Assembly: GCF_947507565.1 (NCBI RefSeq)
Contig: NC_089175.1
Location: 2,345,733-2,409,732 of the forward strand
DNA from: Oscarella lobularis
Lineage: Eukaryota > Porifera > Homoscleromorpha > Homosclerophorida > Oscarellidae
DNA: 64,000 bases
Direction: 5' to 3'
The notes below the pieces were generated by a model. It was not told where the DNA came from and did no database searches. It worked only from the letters and a program-made list of their open reading frames with translations. How positions within the stretch are numbered: position 1 is the first letter of the stretch; each line of letters begins with the position of its first letter. Of the stretch, positions 22,861-33,898 are shown one piece after another. The translations under genes were made by a program, and so were the position numbers.

Positions 22861-23370
22861 TTTCAGAATTGATCGCACTAATTAGACATCTGAAAAAATC
22901 GATCAAAGATCAGTCGAAAAAAGAAGTTCATCTCGAGGCACGTACACGAAATCTTTTCTTGTAATTCAATATATTATACTCGTTATTTCTTAGGTGTTTG
23001 GCCACGAGAAATAGGGACTTTCATTTTTTTACTGGTTGGGGTAGCGATCGCCGGTCTCTGTCTCTCCCTCGCGACGTATCAAGGACATATTGTTTATAGC
23101 TCGATTTGTATAGGAAGTAAGGGGGATTTTGTATCCATGGTCTTTGTGAGAGCATTGAGTCGGTTCTAGGCTTACTTGGGTGCGTTGTCGCGTTTCTTAT
23201 TTGAAGAAATTTTCTTGTGGGAAGGTTGGCTTGCACGCGTTGTTACATATTCTCAATTAATTCCTCGACTTTCTATAAGCTCGCATGGCATGTTATTTAA
23301 ACTCGTTTTCTCCTTTGTGAAAACTGAATTCCGAAATTTGCAATTCAATAAACTGAAAATTGGTACATAA
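22483..23370 (+). pseudogene. SLC30A9 copy psiC (internal deletion)
   Basis: First-exon homology at 22483-22600 (shortened by a 5-base loss after GGAGGAGG), then the WGSL-type exon with a stop (ggggaagtctag), the (ATTT)n intron, the LIALIRHLKK exon and the VFGHEK exon with a stop. At about 23035 the sequence jumps from that exon (ttttttactggtt) directly to GGGGTAGCGATCGCCGG of a late exon, deleting the four middle exons. A few bases (GGTT or TTGG) are shared at the join. Similarity continues to GGAAAATTGGTACATAAG-like sequence near 23370. Confidence 0.85.
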
Positions 23371-23929
23371 GACTATTAGTTACTAAATTGTTATATATAA
23401 TTTTGGTGTTAAGAAAACCGAAGGCAAGCTGATTGGCAATAGAGCTTCGTTTTATAAAGAAGAGTTGATGATGGCGAGAAAATTCCGGCTCTTCTGCTAA
23501 AGCAAAGAAAATCAGTGATGTAGAAACGAGATTAGTAGTATTGATTTAATTAATTAGTAATGATTTTTAGTTAGATTGTCGTGTGATCGTGTGAGAATGA
23601 GAAAAGAATGAAGCAGACGAGAGTGTGCATGGGTCTTTTCTCAATAGTTCCACGATCAATCTGAAAAGCCAATAAACGAAAAGTGGTAATGAGATCATTA
23701 GGTTTCAAATGGCTATTGATTTTTGGATTAATCAGGGCAAAAAATGACTTTTTCTGACGACGGCGTTCTTCTGACAAAGTTTGACAGAAGACATGACAAT
23801 GTAAGAAGACCAGGAAATGGGATAAATAATTGTGAAATATCAATTAGAAGGCGAACATTGGATTTCTAAATCTTAATTTCCATATTGTTATATGGGTCTT
23901 GACAATCTTTTTTATTTATTTATTTATTG
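23371..23929. repeat. Array spacer between psiC and GCNA fragment 2
   Basis: Collinear with 15776-16250 and 27611-28120 but more diverged (several indels). It contains GTCGTGTGATCGTGTGAGAATG and TTTTTCTGACGACGGCGTTC. It ends at an AT-rich (TTTA)n stretch near 23910-23925, where GCNA sequence begins. No coding content. Confidence 0.65.
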
Positions 23930-24164
23930 ATTAGCGATCTATTTCTCATATACAACGATAGCGTCTTCAATGGAAAGGTTGGCTGTGTCAAAGTTGTAAG
24001 AAAACGTGTGTATTTTTATCTAATTCTCTTCAGTTGCCTGATGATTTGAAATTTGAGTGGAATGCAAGACTCACTTCAACTGCAGGAAGCCTATACCTGG
24101 TTAATTAATTAAAAACACGACAAAAGTCATACTTTATTATTATTGGTATTTATCTTTTAGGAAG
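23930..24164 (+). pseudogene. GCNA 3' fragment 2 joined to K5 3' flank at GAAGAA
   Basis: Matches GCNA from GATCTATTTATTATATACAA (near 8370) through the exon LPDDLKFEWNARLTSTAG to the beginning of the next exon (TTTTAGGAAGAA). There it joins the K 3' flank (GAAGAATTGGATGGTCACG). Both parents contain GAAGAA at the join (8590 region and the spacer segment GAAGAACGAAGAATTGG), so the breakpoint shows microhomology. A small deletion removes the Cys-Ala codons of GSCAYTW. The protease motif exon is not included. Confidence 0.88.
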
Positions 24165-24218
24165 AATTGGATGGTCACGTGACAAACACGAAATTTTAAT
24201 TGGATCTCAAAAGCACAA

Positions 24219-25571
24219 TTACAATTTCAAACATTCAAGTGAGTTCTTTGCACCCGCTCCCCCCACTACAACTAATTGATTGTCTTTTGTTTCACATGCA
24301 CCATGGTAACATCGTCTCTCATTCATTGATGGCAATGGAAGCCAATCCCCGGATAATTCATCATACAATTCAACACAATTGCTCTTTCTCAATCCTCCTG
24401 TTGCGACAAGTTTTCCATTCAATGAGGACAATTGACACAAGTACTCTGTAGTTGGATTGATATCAATCCACTTTTGTTCCTTCATCAAAAAACATTCAAC
24501 TGAATTCCTCGCCCCTCTCCCTCCAACAAACATTTTATCATCAATCACAGCCAATGAACACCACCACCGTTTATTCTTCATTTTCTTTATTGGTTCCCAT
24601 TCTTCCTTATTAATATCAAAACAATCAACTCGATCACTCCACCCTCCCACAAGATAAATGTTCCCATTGTGTCCAATTGCTGATCTGTGATCGAGTTGAT
24701 ATTCATGTGGTATTTCAGTTAATAATTCCAAATCTCTCGTTTCACTTTTCCATTCATAAATTCTCTTGCATTGTTCCCCAGTGTAACCGCCCCCCTCCAT
24801 GACATGTCCTTTCCCTTCACATTTAAAGACACTCCCTATGCGAATACCCAGGTCATGCTTCTCTCCCTTCCACGCTCCCTCCTTCAACTGAAACATTCTA
24901 TTCAACCAACCAACATGTATCATTCCATTGATTTCAGCCACACATCCAAATGGCAAACAATAATGAATGGGCATGTTTGGTTCGAATTGTTTCCATTTGA
25001 GATGACCCCCATCCCATCGTCCAATCTAAAAATATCCAATTCTCAATCCTATTTATATCAACCAAATAAAATAACCTTATTTCTCAATCCAATATTAGTC
25101 ATTTCCGATTTCGCATTCTTCTTCTCGGATTCCGCTCGCTTTTTCTCCGATTCTGCAAGCTTCTTCGCGAATTCCGCAAGCTTGTTCTCCAGATCGTTCT
25201 TCCCTTCTTCTCCCGCCGCCAACGATCTTTTCTCTCTTCCTGAAAGTTTCACAAAATGAATCCCGAATATCAGGTCATCGAAATCGCTCACCTAGCACTT
25301 TGACGACGTGTTCCTGTCCTTCGGTCTTTCGAACAATCGTCACAAATTGATCGTAAGACGTCGGTCCTTTTCGCGGCAAAATTTCTTTGAGTAGCATGCG
25401 CGATTTCTCTTGTCTCGTCGAAATCGCGCGAAGATGTTGATGTTCCTCGTCTGTAACGAGTTTTTCGCTGTAGAGACGATCGAGGAGGGAGTCGGGATCG
25501 AGAACTCGGACGAGATCACTGAATATGGGTCGGACAATCGATTCCCATCGTTTGTCGATCAGTGCTGACAT
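24219..25571 (-). CDS. K5: CARD-coiled coil-Kelch receptor-like protein
   Basis: Three-exon gene with the start ATG at 25569-25571 (MSALIDKRWESIV). CARD, coiled-coil exon (four heptads) and flanks are nearly identical to K2, making these two the youngest duplicates in the array. In the Kelch exon the two proteins still differ at about twenty residues, nearly all in loops: HYCLPFG for DWCYPFG, GGYTG for GGFTG, LDHRS for LDDRS, GGWSD for GGGSD, NKRWWC for NGRSWC, GGRGARN for GGGLWAGN, GGLRKS for GGEWKS, RCYHG for RCLHG and GGAGAKN for GGRGAWN. The frame is open throughout and the splice sites match K2. The product is expected to be cytoplasmic, with the CARD for homotypic signalling and the propeller for recognition. 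Confidence 0.85.
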
Positions 25572-25882
25572 TTGGACAAGCTAAGAGCGGAGAGGCGATA
25601 TATGACGGCTAGGGCGGCTGTGAGAACAATGAGGGGAATTCAGGGAGGTCGCATAATTATGTAAGGTGAGCTCGGTTCGGGGAAATCCCCACAAGAGTCC
25701 CTGGTAGCAAAAACAAGTGAAATCGCTTGAGATTTGATTTGATTTTCGGTTTGGAGTGGAATTCACAATTCTTGACGTTCTTCATTAGCAAAATTATGCG
25801 ATATGACGAGGGAAACGAAGGGAGAACGACAATGAGATGGGAATCGTCACACGTGACGAATTGCAATTAGGAATTTGAATCG

Positions 25883-26233
25883 ATGACGTCAAAGCGGAGG
25901 AGGCTTTCCTATAACGCACGCTATAGTTACGAGCCGATCGCTCTCCTTCGTCAAAACGCGACGAATCATCGCCGTTTCTACAGCACAACAACAAAGAACG
26001 GTGAGCAAGCTCCACACATACGCGTATTCGCATCGACTAGACTCAAATGGGGCGAAGAAAGAGCCTTAATTTAATCCTTTGGAATTCCCTTTCTTTCGTT
26101 GGAGACGAATCGTTATTTTTGCTTGGAAGTCTCGTTTTAGGTCTTTGCTCGTGTGGGGAAGTCAAGAGGCTCTCGATAGGGAATTGGAAGAAGAGGAAAG
26201 GAGACGAAAACGTGATGTTTTTAGGCGATAATC

Positions 26234-26268
<35 letters not shown>

Positions 26269-27610
26269 TTTCAGAAGTGAGTGCACTTATTGGACATCTG
26301 AAAAAATCGGTCAAAGATCAGTCGAAAAAAGTTCATCTCGAGGCACGTACACGAAATCTTCTGTTATAATTCAATATATTATACTCGTTGTTATTTCTTA
26401 GGTGTTTGGCCACGAGAAAGAGAGACTTTCATTTTGTTACTGGTTCAGCAAAAATTGTCACATATGCAATACGAAGGTTAATTAATTAATGAATAAAAAA
26501 ATAATCATCTTTACATTTATTTCTCTTTTTTCAGCAATGCAGCTGTAACAATGTTCAAATTGGCCGCTTGGTTATATAGCGGTTCATCGAGCATGCTTCC
26601 TGAAGCCATACACTCATTCATCCATACGCTAAATGAGGTAGAGGACACTTGCTTCGCTCCTAGACTCTTTTGAAGGGCCCTAGATAAAATCATTTATATA
26701 CATAATACACGTGTTTTCACTCTAGAGTCTCCTTGCTATTGGGAATAGCAAACTCAATAGGAAAACCCGACCCAGATCATCCGTAAGCGCGCGTTTAGAG
26801 AATCCAGTTGCCTCTCTATTTCTTCTCCTTTAGCTCTGGATTCTCTCGAGTTGAGTACGTCTAGGCGTTGGTGAGTGGCGTGGGAATCTTCTTCCTTGGA
26901 GCCGATGCAATCAATCCACGGACTCTGGCATCGTCCTCATCTCGAATCCCTTCAACTGGTACCCCGACCCCGTAGCACAGGGGAAAATCTCCCTATTTAA
27001 TTCGACGTGTCGTTTCTTAGGCTCTGGTTCTATTAGGCGGATCAGCTATTGTTGAAATCGAATACGGTTATTTATTCGTCTTTTCTCTGGGGGTCTAAAC
27101 AAGGTACACTTCTCCGCCCGGCGATCGTGCACGTGAGGGCGAGCGCTCATAGGCGCCGGCCTGCATGACTTTTCGAGAATACGTGTAGAATTGTATTTAT
27201 TGTAATCGCGTCCATGGGAAATCGTTTTGCACTATTCGTGCGATTTGGTCGCGATCCTTGTGCCGTCGCCGTTCTTTTGGAAGACAGTGCCGCCCGCCCG
27301 TCGTTGGGGTAGCGATCGCCGGTCTCTGTCTCTCCCTCGCGACGTATCAACGACATATTGTTTATGACTCGATCGACTCGATTTGTATAGGAAGTAAGGG
27401 GGATTTTGTATCCATGGTCTTTGTGAGAGCATTGAGTGGGTTCGAGGCTTACTTGGGTGCGTTGCCGCGTTTCTTATTCGAAGATATACGGATTTTCTCG
27501 TTGGAAGGTTGGCTTACACGCGTTGCTACATATTCTCAATTAATTCCTCGACTTTCTATAAGAATAATTGATTCGGCAAAGCTTCGTCGTATAAATAAAC
27601 GGAAAATTGG
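25883..27610 (+). pseudogene. SLC30A9 copy psiD (near full length, sister of psiA)
   Basis: Almost identical to psiA across about 1.7 kb, with the same lesions: HSFIH in place of HSFVD, five extra bases after AGTGCCGCC, and a broken acceptor before the LLGC exon. The disabling mutations therefore preceded the duplication that gave K2/psiA and K5/psiD. It differs at scattered sites: VFGHEKE is intact here, LNQ is LNE, and a base is inserted in cgaatacgg. No transporter product is expected. Confidence 0.85.
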
Positions 27611-28677
27611 TACATAAGACTATTAGCTACTAAATTGTTGTTATATATATTTTTAGTGTTAGGAAAAGCAAAGGCAAACTGCAATAGGGCGTCGTTTTAT
27701 GAAGAAGAGATGATGATGGCGAGAAAATTACGGCTTTTCTGCTCAAGTAAAGAAAATCAGCGATGTAGAAACGAGATTAGTATTGATTTAATTAATAAAT
27801 ATTGATTTTTGAGTCAGATTGTCGTGTGATCGTGTGAGAATGAGGGAAGAGTGAAGAAGGCGAGAGTATGCTTGGATCTTTCTCCAATAGTTCCACGATC
27901 AATCTGCAGAGTCAATAAACGAAAAGTGGTAATGAAATCATTACGTTTCAAATGGCTATTGATTTTTGGATGTAACCTGGGCAAAAAATGACTTTTTCTG
28001 ACGACGGCGTTCTTCTAACAAAATTTGACAGAATATATGACAATGTAAGACCAGGAAATGGGATAAATAATTGTGAAATATCAATTAGAAAGCGAACATT
28101 GGATTTCTTCTCCTAATTTCCATATTGTCATATGGGTTAGGATGGGCGAACATATAGAGATTTGAAGAGTGCGAGAGAAGTCGTTCGCGCTTTGCTCAAA
28201 GTGGGAGAGAAGAAATGAAATACATTTCAACACAAATTCAACACAACGTTATTTATCTATTAATTTTTTTTCTTATATAGCGTTTCATCGATTATGCACT
28301 CTTATCTCGCGTTGATATTCTAAATGAGGTCGAGAACACGTGGCTCGTCTCCTCGATTCTTCCAATAGAACGAGACAAAGAGAGAAGGGTCTAGGAACGA
28401 ACTAATGAATCAATAAGTTCGAGAGAAGATGCGAAACGCTTTCGATTTTGACTGGAAGTAAGTTTTCTATGTTAACACGCTGAACTGCGCTGTTTGGAAA
28501 TAATAGACAATGAAAATGACAAAAGCAGATCTGTTTTGGAATTAATAAATAAATGAATAGGTAATGAAAAATAGTTATGTCTAGCTGATTATTCTTTTCT
28601 TACAGAGACGTTGTATTAATTATTTAAAGGCGGGAAATCATTCGTAAGTGTAAAACAAACGATGTAATAGTTTTAAA
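27611..28677. repeat. Array spacer between psiD and the Helitron
   Basis: Collinear with 15776-16690 and with 11303-12030, giving the longest version of the SLC30A9-type spacer. It ends at TAATAGTTTTAAA where the Helitron is inserted. The continuation of the spacer (TTCTG, ACATCCGGGTTTTC) resumes at 36487. No gene. Confidence 0.75.
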
Positions 28678-28683
28678 CTAGCT

Positions 28684-28712
28684 GTCTAATACCCGGCTAC
28701 GCCGGGTATTTC
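28684..28712 (-). terminator. Helitron 3' terminal hairpin and CTAG end
   Basis: AATACCCGGC and its complement GCCGGGTATT form a near-perfect stem with a tiny loop, ten bases from the CTAG terminus at 28678-28681. This is the canonical Helitron 3' signal thought to stop strand transfer. Confidence 0.92.
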
Positions 28713-28753
28713 TGGTGACGTATAAGTTGTAATGTGACAGAGGTCGGAGGAAT

Positions 28754-31700
28754 TCAGTGAAAGATTTCGTGGTATACAATATTCTTTGTTTTGTTGTCGT
28801 GAGTTAGGACGTAAAGATTGTGAGGAGAATGGACACGGGAACAGGCGACATAGAATTGTCCGTGGGAAAAGCAGTGAGTTAGGAGTGATAGTCCTACGAT
28901 GTCTAAAGTTTGACCTTGAGCTTTGTTGATTGTCATGGCAAAGGATAGTCTAATAGGAAATTGCAGTCGTCTAAAGGGTATTGTGGTGTCAGTGGGAATG
29001 AGAGGTATGCGAAAAATGAAGACGTGTTGTCCTTGGTGCTGGCCAAGGGCGATAATGGCCTCAATGACATTGTGTCTAAGTTCATGGATGATTAGCTTGG
29101 TGCCGTTGCAAAGTTTAGGGGCATCGAGATTACGTAGAAGGATAACGGGAACACCTTTCTTTAGACGTAGTATATGCGGAGGAAAACCAGGGGGGTCAAG
29201 GGAATTAAGAAGTTCTGTGGGAAAAAGTACTGCTCCGTCATCGTCAACTGGAGTGTCCATCGAGGGGTATTCTTTAAGTTCGGTTGGTATTTGGTCAAGT
29301 AGAGAGTCGTTAATTGTCGCAATTGCATCGTTTGTAGGTGCAAGAATTGCTCGTTTCGATAGCCAGCTTTGGTCGGTGAAATTAGCGGCGAGGTCGGGAA
29401 AAACGGCGTTTTCAAGTTGTTCGGGAGAGTAAATAGGATTTCCGTACGGAATTTCGAGAAAGTTGCATTCGTCTGTTGGGATTTCACCGTTTCCTATTCG
29501 AAGAAGGAGGTCGGCGTATTGGCCTGCGAGAACGTCATTTTCGAGGTGCACTCTCATATTTGTGCGGAGATGCAAGGTTCTTACGGTTGGCCAGAGTGTT
29601 CTAGATGCTTTCAGAGACGCCTGTAATTGGTCAAGACGCGTACCTCTAGGCACGATTGGGAGGGTTTGACGAAAGTCGCCTGCTAAGAGAAGAGTGAGGC
29701 CGCCCATCAAAGTGTCGTTTTGCCGAATGTCTCGGAGCGTGCGATCAAGAGCTTCAAGAGCGCGCCTATGGGTCATAGTGCATTCGTCCCAGACAATCAG
29801 TTTAGTGCGTTGAAGAAGTCGAGCTTTAACTGTGCCTCTTTCGATGTTGCAGGAGGGGTGGTCTTCCTTGGAGAGGTCTAGTGGTAATTTGAAAGTAGAG
29901 TGAGCCGTTTTACCCCCCTGAAGGAGAGTGGCGGCAATTCCGGAAGAGGCCACTGCAAGTGCAATTTGTCCCGAGGCTCGAACTTTTGCGAGAAGAAGAT
30001 TAAGAAGGTAGGTTTTTCCCGTTCCCCCTGGCGCGTCAAGAAATATGATTCGGCCCGTCAAAGGCTGATCGGTTTCTGTGATATTGGAGCAAATGGCATC
30101 GTAGGCTTCGTGTTGGTCGGGGCTAAGAGTCGGGGTCCTGGTCTCAATAATGTGGTTCATTTCGCGAAGGTTATACGACAGTTCTGCTAATATTTCTTGC
30201 GGAGTGTTATCTGCTATGCCTTGAGAACTTCGGTCGGGAGATTGTATGCCGTAGTGAGAAAGTGGCTTTCCGCTAGGAAACGATAGGAGCTTGTCTTCAA
30301 TGTATATTAACGCTTGGTTGAAAAGGATGTCGGAGAAAGGCAAGTCGTTTTGAGATAACAGTTGTCGTCGGCGATGCAGAAAATCCTCTGACATGGGTTC
30401 TTTGTGGGCTTCCCACAATGCAGGAGGATCGGCGACAGAGCACATGTGAAGCATGATGGCAAACATGTCACGAAGATTTCGTGGCATTTGGGAAACTGCG
30501 GCTTCGGTAAGTGCATTGTGCCAGTGATCGTCGCTTTCCAAGAGTCCTCTGTGCTTGCAGGCTTCTTGGTAGGTAGGATACACCGTTTCATTGAAGGTGC
30601 GCAATGCTTCGAAGCTGGTCGGACCTCGGACAGTGTGGAGAAGAAGGCGTAAGTGGTAGCATTCGGTGTCGTTCGGATGAACGGTGTAGACTCGCCCGAG
30701 GCAGTCGGATTCATAAATTAGCGGATATCCTTCGACGCACTGTCCTCGTTGCCGGCGGCGCCATGATTTGCTTTGCCACGTGTAGTATTTGGGTACATCC
30801 ACGTATAGAAGTGTTCGTGCAAAGGCGTCCTTTTGGCAGAGCGCGAAGAATTCTGTGAGAGTGGTTTTGGGAGGTTGCTCTGCTTGATCAGCGGCATTTT
30901 CGGCATTAAAGGTCACCCTTTGGCCATTTTCTAAGTGGACGTGCAGCTTTTGGACAGCGGGGTGGTGATGGTGAATGGGAAATGCGCATATTCTCCAGAC
31001 AGCTTCGTTTGTGCTGATGTACCTGGCTGCTTGGAAACAGGTAATTTCGTCGTTTGTGTCTTGCGGTCGCACGCCAAAGACTGCCATATCTTGTCCTTTA
31101 TGTACATATTTGCAGATGTATTTGACGCTTTTGACGGAATTGGAGATTTCGACGTTGATGTGGCATTTGAATGTGCGAAGAAGAAAGGGGTTGTAGGGAA
31201 CAATCCATCGGTTGTCGACGGTGCGTCCCGGACTTAGTTCTGCGGTGTTACCTCCTTGATCGGGAGAACGACGTCTGTAAAGAGGATAACCGTTTTCTCC
31301 CGTCTGGGTTTCGGAGGCAAAGTCTCTTGGATACTTTTTTGTGCACCTGCCGTTTTCCATGCACGGGGAAGACATGTTCCGTTCGCCACATGGTCCGTGG
31401 ACCATGTGCTTTTTTACCAGTTCATAGAGGATGGGGTCGGCTTCGGGATCGGGTAGTTCAGCTGAAATGACTTTGTCAATATCATCGGGTCGAACTTTTT
31501 CGTACAGCCAAGTTAGCAAGTGTATATGAGGCAAGCCCCGTTTTTGCCACTCTATGGCATAAGCGTGGCAACGGACTTTGCCGAAGATTTCTTTGTGATC
31601 CATCAAGTCCATGAGTTTTTCGACTTTTTGCTTGAATACGCGTGCTGTGATGTCTTGGCGGTCGGCGGGAGATTGGCCTTCAAAAAGTTCATTTTCAATT

Positions 31701-33301
31701 TCGGAGCATCGAGGATTGCATGTCATGGTAGTGAAGAGGTCAGGAGCTCCAAATTTTCTGACGTAAGTCATCGTATCCTGAAAGCGTTCGTGCATGTATC
31801 TAGGAGAACCGGTAAAGGTGGATGGGAGTACGACAGTGCGTCCTATGCTTTCAACATCGTCTGCTCGGTGAACCGTATCACGAAGTCGAGAGTACTTGTC
31901 GACGCGTAGGGTATCTTGACTGTAACGAATAAAACTGAGTCTCTCGGACTCGATTTTAGCGTATGCGTCAACAATGAACTGGTGGGAAAGCGGTCCGCTT
32001 CGGTGAAGAATGTTGAACTCGTTCTCTCTTTGCATTAGTCGATAAGCGTAGAATTGAAGTGGGCTCATTTTCTTCGACGTCGGGCGCTTTGTTTGAGGAT
32101 TGGACAAATACGTTTCAAGGTGGTAACCGTCCTCTCCGCGAGGGAACAAAAGAGGATATTGCCAGGAGTCGTATGCTCTGTTTGTTTCTGAGACACGATG
32201 GATTTTGTCATCTTTAGCATGAAGTACAATGTCTCTGTGACCCGCGTTCTCATTGATTAGTAACGCGGCAATTTCGGAGCAGCTGGGGGCGTTGTATCTT
32301 CGCGGATGTTGACCAGGGGGACGTTTGTCAGCACGAATGACAATCTTATGGCTATCGTTAATAAGCCCCTTTTCGAACGCGGTTTTGAAATCACGTATGT
32401 AAGGATTTACAATGTGCAGCATGCTCTGTAACTGCGCTAACAGAGTGCGATCGATGATATGTCGAACGGCGTCGGACTGAACGGCCACTCGTCGGAGAGC
32501 CTGTTGCTCATAATTCTCTATGAAGTAAATTTGCAGGAAGCAGGGTTGTTGATGAGAGGGTGGCGTGACTGAACCTACTGAATGATACACCTGTCCTTGT
32601 ATTTTAAAAGTAGGCATGTATCCGGGATAGCGAACGATGTTTTTCGCTCCAAAAGAAGTCATCTGAAAGCAAGAATTGTACGCGCGAGTATGAGAGCGAA
32701 AGCGGATAGATTGGGGATCAGTATTGCACAGAAGGCGTTTCAGAAGAATCGGTGGTTGAGGAAGTGGTTGCAAAATGACTTTTCCGTTAGAACAGCACAT
32801 GGATGGCGGTTCGCGAAGCCATTTTTTGGCACCGCAGTGCTCGCAAGCGTAGTCCATGCCACCTATGTTTCCGAAGTCAAACGAAAGGGCGGGGTCGTAA
32901 GCGAAAGCCGCTTTGGAAAATGAGAAAGTTCGGCGGTTGCGTCGTTGGTGTGAAGAAGCGCTCCCTCTCGCTGACTGGATGCGAGATGCTCGCTCTTGAA
33001 CACGTCGTCGGGGCAAGGGGCGCGAGAGAGTATCATGGTTTGGGGGAGAGTGAGAGGGAGCTGCCGCCTCAGAAGAAGGCTCCGCGTGTAGAATAGGCGG
33101 ACAAAGGGGTGCGTGAGAGGAACTTGAAGAGGGTGGAGTGCAACTTGGAGAGGAAAGGGGTGGAGAATATTCGTGTATTGTGGCAGACGTGGACGGTGGA
33201 GAGTCCTCCGCAGGCGTTGGAACGATGCTGGAGGCGTGGTGGGAGGCACGGCGCCTTTTAGCGGAGCGCGGTTCTGAAGAATATTTTCGCTTCCGCGGCA
33301 T
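28754..33301 (-). CDS. Helitron Rep (HUH) / PIF1-like helicase
   Basis: Single open frame of 1,515 residues starting at 33299-33301. A basic Ser/Pro-rich N-terminus is followed by a zinc-finger-like CEHCGAKKW region (about residue 150). The Helitron-like N domain contains the HUH motif in GLPHIHLL (about residue 590), and the two-tyrosine motif is YICKYVHKG (about residue 725), the residues that nick and covalently hold DNA. The C-terminal PIF1-type superfamily 1 helicase has Walker A GGTGKTYLL (about 1090), Walker B IVWDECTM (about 1165) and the late motif YVACSRVHSPHNLYVL. All catalytic motifs are present, and there is no frameshift or stop. The enzyme works in the nucleus at Helitron ends. 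Confidence 0.95.
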   Translation of the reverse strand: MPRKRKYSSEPRSAKRRRASHHASSIVPTPAEDSPPSTSATIHEYSPPLSSPSCTPPSSSSSHAPLCPPILHAEPSSEAAAPSHSPPNHDTLSRPLPRRRVQERASRIQSARGSASSHQRRNRRTFSFSKAAFAYDPALSFDFGNIGGMDYACEHCGAKKWLREPPSMCCSNGKVILQPLPQPPILLKRLLCNTDPQSIRFRSHTRAYNSCFQMTSFGAKNIVRYPGYMPTFKIQGQVYHSVGSVTPPSHQQPCFLQIYFIENYEQQALRRVAVQSDAVRHIIDRTLLAQLQSMLHIVNPYIRDFKTAFEKGLINDSHKIVIRADKRPPGQHPRRYNAPSCSEIAALLINENAGHRDIVLHAKDDKIHRVSETNRAYDSWQYPLLFPRGEDGYHLETYLSNPQTKRPTSKKMSPLQFYAYRLMQRENEFNILHRSGPLSHQFIVDAYAKIESERLSFIRYSQDTLRVDKYSRLRDTVHRADDVESIGRTVVLPSTFTGSPRYMHERFQDTMTYVRKFGAPDLFTTMTCNPRCSEIENELFEGQSPADRQDITARVFKQKVEKLMDLMDHKEIFGKVRCHAYAIEWQKRGLPHIHLLTWLYEKVRPDDIDKVISAELPDPEADPILYELVKKHMVHGPCGERNMSSPCMENGRCTKKYPRDFASETQTGENGYPLYRRRSPDQGGNTAELSPGRTVDNRWIVPYNPFLLRTFKCHINVEISNSVKSVKYICKYVHKGQDMAVFGVRPQDTNDEITCFQAARYISTNEAVWRICAFPIHHHHPAVQKLHVHLENGQRVTFNAENAADQAEQPPKTTLTEFFALCQKDAFARTLLYVDVPKYYTWQSKSWRRRQRGQCVEGYPLIYESDCLGRVYTVHPNDTECYHLRLLLHTVRGPTSFEALRTFNETVYPTYQEACKHRGLLESDDHWHNALTEAAVSQMPRNLRDMFAIMLHMCSVADPPALWEAHKEPMSEDFLHRRRQLLSQNDLPFSDILFNQALIYIEDKLLSFPSGKPLSHYGIQSPDRSSQGIADNTPQEILAELSYNLREMNHIIETRTPTLSPDQHEAYDAICSNITETDQPLTGRIIFLDAPGGTGKTYLLNLLLAKVRASGQIALAVASSGIAATLLQGGKTAHSTFKLPLDLSKEDHPSCNIERGTVKARLLQRTKLIVWDECTMTHRRALEALDRTLRDIRQNDTLMGGLTLLLAGDFRQTLPIVPRGTRLDQLQASLKASRTLWPTVRTLHLRTNMRVHLENDVLAGQYADLLLRIGNGEIPTDECNFLEIPYGNPIYSPEQLENAVFPDLAANFTDQSWLSKRAILAPTNDAIATINDSLLDQIPTELKEYPSMDTPVDDDGAVLFPTELLNSLDPPGFPPHILRLKKGVPVILLRNLDAPKLCNGTKLIIHELRHNVIEAIIALGQHQGQHVFIFRIPLIPTDTTIPFRRLQFPIRLSFAMTINKAQGQTLDIVGLSLLTHCFSHGQFYVACSRVHSPHNLYVLTHDNKTKNIVYHEIFH

Positions 33302-33898
33302 GAAGATTTTCTTGACTTCGTGATACTCTCGAAATCGTGATATTGGTAATCGTGACCCAGTAACAGGGCAACAAAACTAAGAGAAACGGGGGAATTATGA
33401 TCAGAAAAGAAATCAGAAAAAAACGAACTTCGAAATGAGACTATTCGTCGTTGAAGGCGATGTCGCTCGAGAATCGAGTCGATTTGCTTGCTCAGACGAC
33501 ACGAAAGGCGTGCTGAAGAGCGAGTTTGCAGGAGAAGGCGAACGAACGCAGAGAGCCGAGTGTTTCGTAGAGAAAACGTTCCGAATGACGACGGCAGGCT
33601 CGAGATCAGCGCAAAACGAACGAATGGAGATGTCGAAAAAAAGGTAAGGCTTTCTTCGATGTGATTCGGTGGATACGATTCTTTTCGGAAGCAGCGTGAA
33701 GATATCGGGAGAAGCGATCAAGATGGCGGCGCTATCACGTGACTGACGGGGCATCGTGTTTTAGGCACAAGGCAAAAATTTGATGCACATCTTTAATTTC
33801 TCTTGCACGTAAGAGGTCGCGGAAATTACTCATGCAAAAAGCATAAACTACGGTCACGCGCCTCTCGAGCTCAATTACACTATACGGTTATCGAAAAG
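33302..33898. promoter_or_regulatory. Helitron internal spacer with a probable Rep promoter
   Basis: Between the RPA-like stop and the Rep start (both minus strand). It holds AAGATGGCGGC (33720-33730, a YY1-type core motif) and a TCACGTGA E-box palindrome (33735-33742). Open frames here have no recognisable features, so I call no gene. The promoter role is inferred from the motifs and from the position upstream of Rep. Confidence 0.35.

Noticed and set aside
30404-33323. Plus-strand frames within the Helitron Rep gene.
   Set aside because: They are antisense shadows of the intact 1,515-codon Rep/helicase frame.
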